16,164 nt of DNA from an uncultured Prochlorococcus sp. (GCA_902572065.1 CACGEL010000019.1:1-16164); one strand, 5' to 3'; shown: positions 1-8,623, numbered from the stretch's first letter. A program made the numbers and translations. Notes: a model not told the origin generated them from the letters alone.

Positions 1-1
1 T

Positions 2-583
2 ATAAATGTAATGCTATTAGTGGCCTCATGCTGTTTCTTGGGATATTTATATCAAGGGCCACCTTTCCGTTTAGGTTACCATGGTTTAGGAGAACCATTA
101 TGTTGGATAGCTTTTGGTCCCTTAGCTTACTCAGCTGCTTTAATTGCACTCAATCCTTCAGATATATACTTATTTTCTATTCCTTGGAAAGAGTCATTAT
201 TAATTGGTTCAGGGCCCTCATTGGCAACCACACTAGTATTATTTTGTTCTCATTTTCATCAAATCAAAGAAGATAAAAAACATGGCAAAAATTCACCTTT
301 GGTTCGCTTAGGAGCAAAGAAAGGAGCTAAACTAATTCCTTGGATAGTTTTTATAATTTATGTTTTCCAACTTTTTATAATAATTAATGGTTTTATTCCG
401 ATACTTTGTATTCTTTATCTTATTAGTTTTCCTCAATCATTAAAGCTTATTAATTTGTTGAAATATTCATATAACAAGCCTGAAAAAATAAAAAATTGTA
501 AATTTATTGCCATCAAATTTCAAACGCTAAATGGAATTGGATTAATAGCTGGATTAATTATGGATTACTTGATTTATAAATGA
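2..583 (+). CDS. menA: MenA, 1,4-dihydroxy-2-naphthoate phytyltransferase, 3' part
   Basis: This is the C-terminal part (193 residues visible) of a UbiA-family membrane prenyltransferase; the frame is open to the left edge, so the true start lies outside the window. In cyanobacteria MenA attaches a phytyl chain to 1,4-dihydroxy-2-naphthoate, the membrane step of phylloquinone synthesis. The visible part shows alternating hydrophobic membrane helices, the QGPPFRLGYHGLGE loop soon after the edge, and a polar KEDKKHGKNS loop that corresponds to the second Asp-rich motif region of UbiA enzymes. It is followed by menC with an ATGA overlap (ATG at 580, TGA at 581-583), which points to one operon with translational coupling. 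The assignment rests on these motifs plus the menC-menE neighbours. An early methionine at 11 is internal and not the start. Confidence 0.87.
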   Translation: MNVMLLVASCCFLGYLYQGPPFRLGYHGLGEPLCWIAFGPLAYSAALIALNPSDIYLFSIPWKESLLIGSGPSLATTLVLFCSHFHQIKEDKKHGKNSPLVRLGAKKGAKLIPWIVFIIYVFQLFIIINGFIPILCILYLISFPQSLKLINLLKYSYNKPEKIKNCKFIAIKFQTLNGIGLIAGLIMDYLIYK

Positions 584-1545
584 ACTTAACTTTTAAAAAA
601 AAATCTTTTTTCTTTAAATTATCCTCCAAAGTGGATAATTCAAATACAACATACAAATATAGATATGGGTGGATTATTAAATTAAGAAATATTGAAAAGG
701 GAGTTGGTTTTGGAGAAGTAAATCCTCTAAGAAGAAAAGATTTAGAAAAATGTCAAATTCAATTAAATCAAATTCCTAAATACTTTAATTCAAAAAACAT
801 AACACAGCTAATAAAGAGTTTTCACCCATGCATTCAATCAGCAATAAACTCTGCATTAGCCGAAATTCAAAGAAAAATAATATTTAAAGAAAATTATTAC
901 TTTAATGAAATTGATCAAACAGCAATACTTTTAAATCCTTATAATGCGCTTCAAGAATTAAAATTATTGCAAGATAATAAAATCTTTAATGATAAATCAC
1001 TTACTATAAAATGGAAAGTAGCAATACAAGACAATGCCTCTGAAGAAAAGACTCTTATAGAAATATTAAAACATTTAAGAAATAATATTAAATTAAGAAT
1101 AGATGCAAATGGCTCTTGGGAAAGGGCAATAGCTAATAGATGGGTTGATATTTTGAAAGATGTTGAAAATATAGATTGGCTAGAACAACCTCTTCCTACA
1201 GATGATATTGAGGGTTTGAAAGAACTTAATAAAAGGATACCAGTTGCTTTGGATGAATCACTATTAAAATACCCATATTTGATTAATGAATGGGATGGTT
1301 GGCAAATTCGAAGACCTTCTCAAGAGACTAATCCAATGCATCTCTTAAAAGAACTAAAAGATAAAAAAGGTTTTAGATCTTTAAGCACTTCTTTCGAAAC
1401 AGGAATAGGCAGAAGATGGCTTTTTCATTTATCCTCTTTACAGCTATTGGGACTAACTCCCAAAGTTCCTGGTTTGGCTTTAAAAAAAAATCCTAATTCT
1501 TTTCTTTTCCTAAATGATGCTCAAAAGATATGGGATCAACTATGA
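580..1545 (+). CDS. menC: MenC, o-succinylbenzoate synthase
   Basis: Enolase-superfamily enzyme of 321 aa that dehydrates SHCHC to o-succinylbenzoate in phylloquinone synthesis. Superfamily landmarks are in order: a GFGEV strand at 43-47, the KxK motif (K144, K146), and the three metal ligands D175 (RIDANGSW), E202 (WLEQPLP) and D225 (VALDES). The SFETGIGR segment at 271-278 fits the last barrel strands. At the position where the family normally has a second catalytic Lys (around residue 244-245, GWQIRRPSQE) I see Arg-Arg, which is odd. The start ATG overlaps the menA stop, and the end overlaps the menE start, so translation is probably coupled. Two runs of nine A lie at 595-603 and 1482-1490. 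Identity is supported by the metal triad and by position between menA and menE. Confidence 0.9.
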   Translation: MNLTFKKKSFFFKLSSKVDNSNTTYKYRYGWIIKLRNIEKGVGFGEVNPLRRKDLEKCQIQLNQIPKYFNSKNITQLIKSFHPCIQSAINSALAEIQRKIIFKENYYFNEIDQTAILLNPYNALQELKLLQDNKIFNDKSLTIKWKVAIQDNASEEKTLIEILKHLRNNIKLRIDANGSWERAIANRWVDILKDVENIDWLEQPLPTDDIEGLKELNKRIPVALDESLLKYPYLINEWDGWQIRRPSQETNPMHLLKELKDKKGFRSLSTSFETGIGRRWLFHLSSLQLLGLTPKVPGLALKKNPNSFLFLNDAQKIWDQL

Positions 1546-2747
1546 AAAATAAAATACATATTATTGAAGTTGAAAATAACGAAAAAGAATCTATAAAAAA
1601 AATTCTTGAAAATATAAACGATAAAAAAATAACCTATATAAAAAATAAATCTTATAAAACTGAAGAACTATTAGAGACTATTGATATAAATGGACCTGCA
1701 ATTATCTTAAATAGTAGTGGAAGTAGTGGAAAGCCTAGAAAATGCATACATAGTTTAGAAAATCTCAATATGTCTGCTAAGGCATCTGGAATTTGGCTTG
1801 AAAAGCAAGGATTTAAATTACAAAACTGTTTAATTTTTAATACTTTACCTTTGAATCATATAAGTGGATTAATGCCACTATTTAGAAGCATAATATGGAG
1901 TTGTGATCATATCAATATTTCTCCTAAATTTATTAAAAAAACCAAGGAATTATTAGTCTTTACTAATGAGATAAAAAAAGAAAATCAACATCTTATAACA
2001 TCATTAGTTCCAACACAATTAAAAAGACTTTTATCTGAAAAAGATGGGATTAATTGGTTAAAGATTTTTGATTTAATTTGGATTGGTGGTGAATCTATAT
2101 CTAGTGAAACTTCTCGCAAGTGCAGACTAGAAAAAATAAATTTAGCACCCTGTTACGGATCAACCGAAACTGCTGCGATGGTTTCAAGCTTAAAACCTAA
2201 GGAATTTTTAGAAGGAATTGATAATGTTGGAGAAATACTATGTGATATAAATTTAAGAATTAGTAAAAAGGGTTTAATCCAAATCAAATCAGAAAGAATA
2301 GGAATTGAATTGCTTGAACATTCTAAAACTAAAAATTTCAAAGATAAAAATGGTTGGTGGGAAAGCTGTGATTTGGGAGAGATACAGGAATTTAATGATT
2401 CTTCTTATTTGAAATTTATTAGCAGAATAGATAATGCTTTTAATTCTGGAGGTGAGATAGTTTTTCCAGAAGTAGTTAAATTACGATTAAGTGAATTTAT
2501 CTCAAATGAAAAAATCCCAATAGAAAATTTTATGATTTCAAATATACCTAATAAAGAATGGGGAAATAAAATTGAAATTATCATTGATTTTAAAAAACAA
2601 ACTAGTAAAACAAATATTGAATATTCATTAAAACGATTAAAAGACTTTTCTAAAAATTGGCCAAAACATGAGAGGCCAGAAACCTGGATTATTGGTAAAA
2701 ATCAATCATATTATATTAAAAAATCTAATTTCATATTTGAAAAATAG
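1542..2747 (+). CDS. menE: MenE, o-succinylbenzoate-CoA ligase
   Basis: AMP-forming acyl-CoA synthetase (ANL superfamily, 401 aa from this start) that activates o-succinylbenzoate with CoA. Visible motifs: the P-loop-like SSGSSGKPRK at about residues 58-67, the YGSTET motif from Y205, the SRID hinge (R295, D297) and SGGE at 302-305. The C-terminal segment with IGKNQSYYIKK fits the region that carries the catalytic Lys, in a degenerate form. The protein is shorter than typical acyl-CoA synthetases, as MenE usually is, with a reduced N-terminal part. I prefer ATG 1542 because it makes the same ATGA overlap with menC that menC makes with menA; an in-frame ATG at 1530 would add four residues. It faces the thioesterase gene across 13 bp, with no clear terminator. 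Confidence 0.9.
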   Translation: MKNKIHIIEVENNEKESIKKILENINDKKITYIKNKSYKTEELLETIDINGPAIILNSSGSSGKPRKCIHSLENLNMSAKASGIWLEKQGFKLQNCLIFNTLPLNHISGLMPLFRSIIWSCDHINISPKFIKKTKELLVFTNEIKKENQHLITSLVPTQLKRLLSEKDGINWLKIFDLIWIGGESISSETSRKCRLEKINLAPCYGSTETAAMVSSLKPKEFLEGIDNVGEILCDINLRISKKGLIQIKSERIGIELLEHSKTKNFKDKNGWWESCDLGEIQEFNDSSYLKFISRIDNAFNSGGEIVFPEVVKLRLSEFISNEKIPIENFMISNIPNKEWGNKIEIIIDFKKQTSKTNIEYSLKRLKDFSKNWPKHERPETWIIGKNQSYYIKKSNFIFEK

Positions 2748-2760
2748 TAACTCATGATAA

Positions 2761-3213
2761 TTAACACTCTTTTAAATTCGTATTTATATTGGAAGCCTCT
2801 ATCCACCTCTCAAGTTGATCAGGTAATTGAACTTTCAATTTTGAATCAACATCTAAAGAACAATGGATAATTTTTCCTTCAGCGACATTAATTTCATCCT
2901 TTAAAAAAAATGTATTTACTTGAAACAAGTGATTATTAATTTTTTTGGGGAATATCTTAATTGAAAGTAAATCGCCAATCTTAATAGGTGATAAAAAATT
3001 AGCTTCGCAATTGACTATGGGAAAAATAATTTGATTCTTCTGAGAATAGTTTGCAGGAAAAATATCCTGATGAGGGATACCATAAATTTCGATACTTTCC
3101 TCCCAACTTTCGTGAGCCCATCTTAAAAGGTTATGAAAATGTATCACTCCTGCAGAGTCACAATCACCAAACCTTACTTTTCTTTTTAAAATCAACCAAT
3201 TATTAGGTTTCAT
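2761..3213 (-). CDS. Hotdog-fold acyl-CoA thioesterase, probable DHNA-CoA hydrolase
   Basis: Small (150 aa) soluble hotdog thioesterase of the 4-hydroxybenzoyl-CoA thioesterase type. The N-terminal [15 protein letters not shown] block at 14-28 carries the signature, with D19 matching the catalytic Asp of that family. In cyanobacteria a member of this family (Slr0204 of Synechocystis) was shown to hydrolyse 1,4-dihydroxy-2-naphthoyl-CoA, the step between MenB and MenA. Placement next to menA-menC-menE supports the same role here, but substrate choice is inference because the family also contains general acyl-CoA thioesterases. It lies 8 bp downstream of ndhH on the same strand, so it is probably cotranscribed with ndhH, and converges on menE. 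The ATG start is preceded by a weak AGG-containing stretch. Confidence 0.8.
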   Translation of the reverse strand: MKPNNWLILKRKVRFGDCDSAGVIHFHNLLRWAHESWEESIEIYGIPHQDIFPANYSQKNQIIFPIVNCEANFLSPIKIGDLLSIKIFPKKINNHLFQVNTFFLKDEINVAEGKIIHCSLDVDSKLKVQLPDQLERWIEASNINTNLKEC

Positions 3214-3221
3214 TAAAAGAT

Positions 3222-4409
3222 TTACCTATCTACAGAACCCATAATGACATCAATTGAGCCAAGTATTGCCATAATGTCTGCTATTTTGGCTCCCTTAAGT
3301 ATGTGAGGTAATATTTGTAGATTATTTAAATCAGCAGCTCTAATTTTAAATCTCCATGGTGTGACATCATTATTCCCCTGAATAAAAACTCCTATTTCAC
3401 CTTTCCCAGATTCTAATCTTGTATATAATTCTCCATTAGGGATCTTAAAAGTTGGCGCAACTTTCTTAGCTACGTATTGATAGTCCATACCAAATATTTC
3501 ACTTTTTTTATCTTCTGTAGACATACGTTGAGCTTCTAAATTTTCTGTTGGTCCACCAGGAATCATTTCGCAAGCTTGACGAATAATTTTTAATGATTGT
3601 CTCATTTCTTCAACTCTTACTCGATATCTGGCATAACAATCACCTTCTTTTTCTGAAGCAATTTCCCAATCAAAATCGTCATAACATTCATAATTATCAA
3701 CTTTCCTCAAATCCCAGGAGACTCCAGATGCCCTAAGCATTGGTCCAGAAAGGGACCAATTAATTGCCTGATCTCTTTCTATAGTTCCAAGACCCTCAAT
3801 TCTTTTTTTGAATATAGGATTATTGGTTATTAATTTTTCATATTCATCAATCTTTGGAGCGAACCAATCACAAAAATCAATGCATTTTTCTAACCATCCA
3901 TAAGGCAAATCGCAAGCCACACCTCCTATTCTAAAAAAATTATTGTTTATCAATCTTTGTCCAGTAGCGGCCTCCCAAAGGTCATAAATCATCTCTCTTT
4001 CTCTAAAGATATAAAAGAATGGAGTTTGAGCTCCTACATCTGCTAGAAATGGACCTAGCCATAAAAGATGATTTGCAATTCTATTAAGTTCCAACATTAA
4101 TACTCTTATATAACTTGCCCTTTTTGGTACAACTATATTTGCTAATCTTTCTGGTGCATTTACTACAATAGCTTCATAAAACATTCCAGCTGCATAATCC
4201 ATTCTGCTTACATAAGGGACATACATTACGTTTGTCCTGTTTTCGGCGATCTTTTCCATCCCTCTATGTAAATATCCAATTACGGGCTCACAATCTATGA
4301 CATTCTCGCCATCAAGGGTTACAACTAACCTCAAAACTCCATGCATAGATGGATGATGAGGGCCAAAGTTGACCACCATCGGTTCTGTTCTAGTCTCTAG
4401 TTGAGCCAT
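3222..4409 (-). CDS. ndhH: NdhH, NDH-1 49-kDa-type subunit
   Basis: Full-length (395 aa) peripheral-arm subunit of the cyanobacterial NDH-1 complex, homologous to the 49-kDa/NuoD subunit that lines the plastoquinone site at the thylakoid membrane. The N-terminal GPHHPSMHG at 16-24 is the loop reaching the quinone pocket, followed by [13 protein letters not shown] and the [13 protein letters not shown] segment near 63-75. The C-terminus ending in GSVDR is the usual subunit end. The complex serves respiration, cyclic electron flow around photosystem I and, in some forms, CO2 uptake. It stands apart from the ndhA-ndhI-ndhG cluster at the other end of this window. The gene is divergent from rsmH with only 38 bp between start codons, and the hotdog thioesterase follows 8 bp downstream. 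Confidence 0.97.
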   Translation of the reverse strand: MAQLETRTEPMVVNFGPHHPSMHGVLRLVVTLDGENVIDCEPVIGYLHRGMEKIAENRTNVMYVPYVSRMDYAAGMFYEAIVVNAPERLANIVVPKRASYIRVLMLELNRIANHLLWLGPFLADVGAQTPFFYIFREREMIYDLWEAATGQRLINNNFFRIGGVACDLPYGWLEKCIDFCDWFAPKIDEYEKLITNNPIFKKRIEGLGTIERDQAINWSLSGPMLRASGVSWDLRKVDNYECYDDFDWEIASEKEGDCYARYRVRVEEMRQSLKIIRQACEMIPGGPTENLEAQRMSTEDKKSEIFGMDYQYVAKKVAPTFKIPNGELYTRLESGKGEIGVFIQGNNDVTPWRFKIRAADLNNLQILPHILKGAKIADIMAILGSIDVIMGSVDR

Positions 4410-4447
4410 TAATAATTTAACCTCTATTTAAATCTTAGTAGAAAGTT

Positions 4448-5350
4448 ATGCAAACTGACCTTTCTGATTCATCTTTATTCAAGCATAAGTCAGTGATGAC
4501 AGATGAAATTTTAGTTTCTGTAGATCAATATCCATTAATATCAGACAATGAAGTAAAAGGTATAGATGCAACCTTAGGTGGTGGTGGGCACTCATATCAA
4601 TTATTAAAAAAATATCCTGATTTAAAAATAATTGGACTAGATCACGATCCATTCGCAAGGAAGTCAGCATTTATTAGGCTTAAAGAATTTAAATCGAGGA
4701 TTGAAATATGTCCCTCAAATTTTGCGAACTTTGAGCCAAAAGAAAAAGTTTCTTTTGTAATAGCAGATCTTGGAGTAAATAGTAATCAAATAGATAGCCC
4801 AGAAAGAGGATTTAGTTTTCAAAAAGATGGCCCTTTAGATATGCGAATGAATCCTTTACTTAAGATGAATGCGGAAAACTTAATTGAAACCTTAAGTGAA
4901 AAAGAACTGGCTGATGTAATTTTTAAATATGGTGATGAAAGATTATCACGAAAGATTTCTAGGAGAATCAAAAAAGATTTGATAGAAAAAGGTAAATATT
5001 CGGGTACAAAAGATTTAGCTTATTCTATTGCTGGTTGTTTTCCGCCCAAACAAAGATATCGGAAAATTCATCCAGCAACTAGAACATTCCAAGCACTAAG
5101 AATTGCTGTAAATAAAGAAATTGAAGCGTTAGAAAAATTTTTGGAGATTGCTCCAGATTGGCTATTACCTGGAGGAATAATTTCAATTATTAGCTTTCAT
5201 TCAATAGAAGATCGGCTGGTAAAAAATTCTTTTAAGCATGATGAAAGATTGAAAAATCTAACAAAAAAACCAATTACACCTATGGAAAAAGAAATTGAAG
5301 ATAATAAAAGAGCTAGAAGCGCAAAATTAAGAATTGCTCAATTAAAATAG
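4448..5350 (+). CDS. rsmH: RsmH, 16S rRNA m4C1402 N4-methyltransferase
   Basis: SAM-dependent methyltransferase (300 aa, normal length; formerly MraW) that methylates N4 of C1402 in the decoding centre of 16S rRNA. Motifs in order: HKSVMTDEIL at 13-22, the SAM-binding DATLGGGGHS at 40-49, LDHDPFA at 64-70, ADLGVNSNQID at 106-116, RGFSF and GPLDMRM at 120-134, HPATRTFQALRI from H208, and SFHSIEDR at 249-256. In many bacteria rsmH sits in the dcw cell-division cluster; here it is alone, between ndhH and a cysteine desulfurase gene. It ends 8 bp from the facing desulfurase gene without a visible hairpin terminator. The N-terminal extension before HKSVM is short. Confidence 0.97.
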   Translation: MQTDLSDSSLFKHKSVMTDEILVSVDQYPLISDNEVKGIDATLGGGGHSYQLLKKYPDLKIIGLDHDPFARKSAFIRLKEFKSRIEICPSNFANFEPKEKVSFVIADLGVNSNQIDSPERGFSFQKDGPLDMRMNPLLKMNAENLIETLSEKELADVIFKYGDERLSRKISRRIKKDLIEKGKYSGTKDLAYSIAGCFPPKQRYRKIHPATRTFQALRIAVNKEIEALEKFLEIAPDWLLPGGIISIISFHSIEDRLVKNSFKHDERLKNLTKKPITPMEKEIEDNKRARSAKLRIAQLK

Positions 5351-5358
5351 TTAAGATT

Positions 5359-6507
5359 TCAGCGTAATAATTTAATAGAATCTGTAATTATCTCAATTGA
5401 TTTTTCTATATCTTCTGTGGTAGTCATCAAACCAATACTTAATCTTAATGAAGCCTCTGCTTCTTTAAAAGATCTTCCTAAAGCGAGTAATACATGCGAA
5501 GGCTCACCATTACTACACGCTGACCCACTAGAACAGATTATTTTAGATTTCAAACTTTTATGCAGTCTTGAACCGTTAATATCAAGTACGGTCAGATTCA
5601 GATTATGAGGTAATCTTTCTTTCATTGACCCATTAATTTCTATTCCAGAATTATTATCTAATAATCCCTTCAAAAGTTTATCTCTATGAAAAAGAAATTT
5701 TTGAATATTCTTTTTTTGATTTAAAACTGCTATTTCTATTGCTTTAGTAAAACCTACTATCAAAGGTAATGGTAATGTTCCTGATCTTAAACCAAATTCT
5801 TGGCCTCCACCTAAAATTATAGGTTGGAGCTCAATATCCTTATCAATCAAAAGTATACCTACGCCTTTAGGACCATATATTTTATGAGAACTAATGGTTA
5901 CCATATTTGCTAATGAGTCAAGGCTATCTAATTCGAGATAACCTAAACATTGTGCATAATCAGAATGGAGAATAATCTCACATGATTGGCATATTTTAGA
6001 AATTTTCTTTAAAGGTTGAATAACTCCTATTTCATTATTTGCCATCATGATACTTGCCAAAAATGTATCTTCCCTTATAGCGCTCAAAAATTTCTCCTCT
6101 GATACTAAACCGTCTTTTTCTGGGAGGATTTCAGTAACATCAAATCCCTCTTTTCTTAATTGATCTAGGGGCTCTAATACAGCTTTATGCTCAGTTTTAA
6201 GAGTAATAATATGACCATAATTTTCTGTTTCTTTATAATAATTTCTAGCAAAACCTAGCAAAGCCAAATTATTAGCTTCTGTTGCTCCACTAGTAAATAT
6301 TATTTTCTTTTTTTGTAGAAATAAATATTGTTGTATTTTTTCTCTTGAGACTTCTAATATTGCACTTGCATTAATACCAGCTAAATTTGACTTACTCGAC
6401 GGATTTGCAAATATTTCACTCCAATAGGTTGCCATAGAATTTACTACATCCTCTAAACAAGGTGTTGAGGATTGATAATCTAGTAGTATGGGAGTTGAAA
6501 GCATCAT
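5359..6507 (-). CDS. Cysteine desulfurase (NifS/IscS type)
   Basis: Class V PLP enzyme (382 aa) that takes sulfur from cysteine as a protein persulfide for Fe-S clusters, thiamine or tRNA thiolation. Visible residues: TSGATEANN at 72-80, TEHK at 105-108 with H107 stacking on PLP, HSDYAQ at 181-186 with D183, the PLP-binding Lys in SSHK (K209), RSGT at 241-244, and the persulfide loop SSGSACSNGEPSHVL with C331. This set fits the NifS/IscS group rather than SufS. Two adjacent ATG codons (6505-6507 and 6502-6504) could start translation. No scaffold or SufE-like partner gene is next to it. It is divergent from the ycf29-type regulator (56 bp) and converges on rsmH. Which pathway it serves cannot be read from the sequence. 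Confidence 0.92.
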   Translation of the reverse strand: MMLSTPILLDYQSSTPCLEDVVNSMATYWSEIFANPSSKSNLAGINASAILEVSREKIQQYLFLQKKKIIFTSGATEANNLALLGFARNYYKETENYGHIITLKTEHKAVLEPLDQLRKEGFDVTEILPEKDGLVSEEKFLSAIREDTFLASIMMANNEIGVIQPLKKISKICQSCEIILHSDYAQCLGYLELDSLDSLANMVTISSHKIYGPKGVGILLIDKDIELQPIILGGGQEFGLRSGTLPLPLIVGFTKAIEIAVLNQKKNIQKFLFHRDKLLKGLLDNNSGIEINGSMKERLPHNLNLTVLDINGSRLHKSLKSKIICSSGSACSNGEPSHVLLALGRSFKEAEASLRLSIGLMTTTEDIEKSIEIITDSIKLLR

Positions 6508-6563
6508 ATTTAGTATATAAAATTATCATTAGGCTAAAGAAAATTTAATTCAAAATTAAAAAA

Positions 6564-7292
6564 ATGAATGACACTAATCAAATAAATAATGAAGGAATTA
6601 AAAAATCAAAAATTTTGTTGGTAGATGATGAGCCTGGTTTAAGAACAGCTGTAAAAACATTTCTCGAAGACGAAGGATTTGAAATTTTTATTGCGGTTGA
6701 TGGAGAGGATGGATGGGAAAAAGCTCAAACAATTTTCCCAGATCTAATTATTAGCGATATTATGATGCCGAGATCAAATGGTTATGCTTTGTTAGAAAAA
6801 ATAAGAGAAGATGAAAAGCTAGGAGGAACGCCAGTTATTTTTCTTACAGCAAAGGGAATGACTTTAGACAGAACCCAAGGATATCTTGCAGGTATCGATG
6901 ATTATATTGCTAAACCCTTTGATCCAGATGAATTATCTGCAAGAGTTAAAAATGTAATTAATAGGCAAGAGCGATTACTAAAAGAAGCAGCCCGCTTTGC
7001 TGATATTGATGTTAGTAAAATGGCAAAACAGATCACTGAAATAAAATCTATGCTTACAGATCAGAATCCACTCAATCAAGAAAATTCTATAGATATTCCA
7101 AGTTTTACGCCAAGAGAAGCAAGCGTACTTCAACTTGTAGCAGAAGGCCTGATGAATAAAGAAATTGCCAGAAAACTTGAAACCTCTATTAGAAATGTTG
7201 AAAAATATGTAAGCAGGCTTTTTATTAAAACAAGTACATCAAGCAGAACCGAATTAGTCCGTTATGCACTTGAAAATCACCTGGTAAAATAG
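6564..7292 (+). CDS. ycf29: Response regulator with LuxR-type HTH, Ycf29/Rre1 type
   Basis: Two-domain NarL-family regulator of 242 aa. The receiver domain (about 16-135) has the acidic pair D21-D22, phosphoacceptor D65 (ISDIMMP), T95 (LTAKGMT) and K117 (AKPFDPDEL). A short linker (136-178) leads to a LuxR-type helix-turn-helix at about 181-240 with FTPREASVLQLVAEGLMNKEIA and RNVEKYVSRL. These stretches closely match the Ycf29 proteins of red-algal plastids as I remember them; the cyanobacterial counterpart is usually called Rre1, reported to act with Hik2 or Hik34 in stress and redox signalling. The orthology is from memory. No histidine kinase is adjacent. The stop codon is 1 bp from the end of chlM on the other strand. 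No Shine-Dalgarno motif is evident; the start is preceded by an A-rich run. Confidence 0.88.
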   Translation: MNDTNQINNEGIKKSKILLVDDEPGLRTAVKTFLEDEGFEIFIAVDGEDGWEKAQTIFPDLIISDIMMPRSNGYALLEKIREDEKLGGTPVIFLTAKGMTLDRTQGYLAGIDDYIAKPFDPDELSARVKNVINRQERLLKEAARFADIDVSKMAKQITEIKSMLTDQNPLNQENSIDIPSFTPREASVLQLVAEGLMNKEIARKLETSIRNVEKYVSRLFIKTSTSSRTELVRYALENHLVK

Positions 7293-7293
7293 T

Positions 7294-7995
7294 TTATTTA
7301 ACTTTTTTAAATTCAATTAATTTGGAAAAATAAAATGGAGCTTGATTTAATTTCTTTTGAACTACAATAAAACCTTTTTCATTAGCAGCATTAATAATCC
7401 CTTTTTCTCTTAATGTATAAGCTCTAGTAGTTTTACTTGGCCCGGGAAACAACTTTCCAATATTCTTTAACACTGCCAATATTGGTGTATAAGGGGCAAA
7501 ACTAACTATTAGCTTCTCTTTACTCAAGTCACATAAATGTCTGACCATTTCTTCAGCGACTGGTTGCGGGTAATGAATAAATACATCTAAACAAATGACA
7601 ACATCAAATAACCCTTTTAACTGTTCAAGATCACTAGTTAGAAATTTAATTTTTCTTTGACTTAAACCTAATTCATTGATACGTTTCTTTGTTTCTTTAA
7701 TCATTTCAGAAGATATATCACTAACCTGCAAATCTTTAATACCAAGTCTTAGTAAAGGAATAGCTAAACTTCCAACACCGCAACCAGCATCACAAAAAGT
7801 CTTACTTGTTAATTCAGGATAATTTTTTACGTATGAAACGACATCATCGACAGTCTTTTGATGACCTTTTCTAATATTTTTTTGTACTGTATTGATTTCT
7901 TCTGATTTACTATAGATTTTTCTCCATCGATCAAAACCAGTACCATTGAAATACTCCTTAACTTCACTTTTTTCAAGATTTTTATTAGACGACAT
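7294..7995 (-). CDS. chlM: ChlM, Mg-protoporphyrin IX methyltransferase
   Basis: SAM-dependent methyltransferase (233 aa) that esterifies the C13 propionate of Mg-protoporphyrin IX, the second committed step of chlorophyll synthesis. The N-terminal VKEYFNGTGFDRWRKIYS at 12-29 is characteristic of BchM/ChlM. SAM motif I is DAGCGVGSLA at 69-78, followed by the acidic SDIS at 92-95 and the later CLDVFIHYP at 135-143; the FAPYTP and PSKTTRAY segments further on also fit the family. The size matches bacterial and cyanobacterial orthologues. It is divergent from purE across 91 bp, the longest intergenic stretch between opposed starts here, and meets the ycf29-type gene tail to tail with 1 bp between stops. 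Confidence 0.95.
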   Translation of the reverse strand: MSSNKNLEKSEVKEYFNGTGFDRWRKIYSKSEEINTVQKNIRKGHQKTVDDVVSYVKNYPELTSKTFCDAGCGVGSLAIPLLRLGIKDLQVSDISSEMIKETKKRINELGLSQRKIKFLTSDLEQLKGLFDVVICLDVFIHYPQPVAEEMVRHLCDLSKEKLIVSFAPYTPILAVLKNIGKLFPGPSKTTRAYTLREKGIINAANEKGFIVVQKKLNQAPFYFSKLIEFKKVK

Positions 7996-8060
7996 AACAA
8001 TTCATACAAAATTAGTCTTTTTAATACTAACTAACTAGCGCACAAGTAATTGCACGTCAT

Positions 8061-8066
8061 TATAAG
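8061..8066 (+). promoter_or_regulatory. Candidate -10 box for purE
   Basis: TATAAG lies 21 bp before the purE TTG start and would place a transcript start roughly 8-15 bases before it. A TTGCAC hexamer just upstream is far too close to act as a -35 element, so only the -10 is proposed. The call is weak because A+T-rich spacers give such hexamers by chance. Confidence 0.25.
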
Positions 8067-8086
8067 AAAAGAATTGATTTGTTATT

Positions 8087-8623
8087 TTGTCAGACTTGAA
8101 TTCCAGCAATATTTATAAAATTGCTGTAGTAATGGGAAGTGATTCAGACCTAAAAACTTTGAAACCTGCAGTAGATATATTGAATGAATTTGGAATAGAA
8201 ACTGATGTTTGTATACTTTCTGCACATCGAACCCCAATGGAGATGATGGAATATGCAAAAAAAGCAGAATCAGAAAATATAAAAGTTATTATCGCAGGGG
8301 CCGGTGGAGCTGCTCACCTGCCTGGCATGCTAGCTTCACTCACATGTATCCCCATCATTGGCGTACCAGTAGAAAGTAAAACTTTAAAAGGAATTGACTC
8401 TCTATTATCAATTGTTCAAATGCCTGCAGGGATTCCCGTAGCAACAGTGGCAATAAACGGTGCGAAAAATGCTGGTTTATTAGCAATTCAAATCCTTAGT
8501 TTATTTGATAAAGATTTAGGATTCAAAATGAAAAGCTTTAGAGACAAACTCCATAAACAAGTAATAACTAAAAATAGTAAATTATCTTCTCTAGGGGCTG
8601 ATAATTATCTGAAAAATGACTAA
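8087..8623 (+). CDS. purE: PurE, N5-carboxyaminoimidazole ribonucleotide mutase
   Basis: Class I PurE (178 aa) converts N5-CAIR to CAIR in purine synthesis. Signature motifs: VVMGSDSDL at 14-22, SAHRTP at 45-50 with catalytic H47, and AGAGGAAHLPGM at 70-81; GVPVESK and VQMPAGIPVATVAI follow as expected. The start must be TTG at 8087: the frame is closed by TGA at 8075-8077, and the first ATG (residue 16) would remove the first beta strand that leads into MGSDSD. No Shine-Dalgarno motif precedes it. The C-terminal tail after about residue 160 is variable. No other pur gene is adjacent (purK would be the functional partner). It converges on cysC with 13 bp between the stops. Confidence 0.96.
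   Translation: MSDLNSSNIYKIAVVMGSDSDLKTLKPAVDILNEFGIETDVCILSAHRTPMEMMEYAKKAESENIKVIIAGAGGAAHLPGMLASLTCIPIIGVPVESKTLKGIDSLLSIVQMPAGIPVATVAINGAKNAGLLAIQILSLFDKDLGFKMKSFRDKLHKQVITKNSKLSSLGADNYLKND

Noticed and set aside
28..276. An 82-residue open frame in another frame inside menA
   Set aside because: It lies wholly within the well-supported menA frame and has no recognisable domain; a shadow frame. The same applies to open frames at 2153-2341, 4479-4670, 5417-5608, 7827-8009, 14155-14352 and 14207-14407.
1530..1541. ATG 1530 as the menE start
   Set aside because: The ATG at 1542 gives the same four-base stop/start overlap as menA-menC; the four extra residues are not distinctive. Left open as an alternative.
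6512..6517. TATACT (minus strand) as a -10 for the cysteine desulfurase gene
   Set aside because: It ends only 4 bases before the first ATG, so the RNA would begin at or after the start codon.
8050..8055. TTGCAC as a -35 element for purE
   Set aside because: Only 5 bp separate it from the candidate -10; the usual spacing is 16-18 bp.
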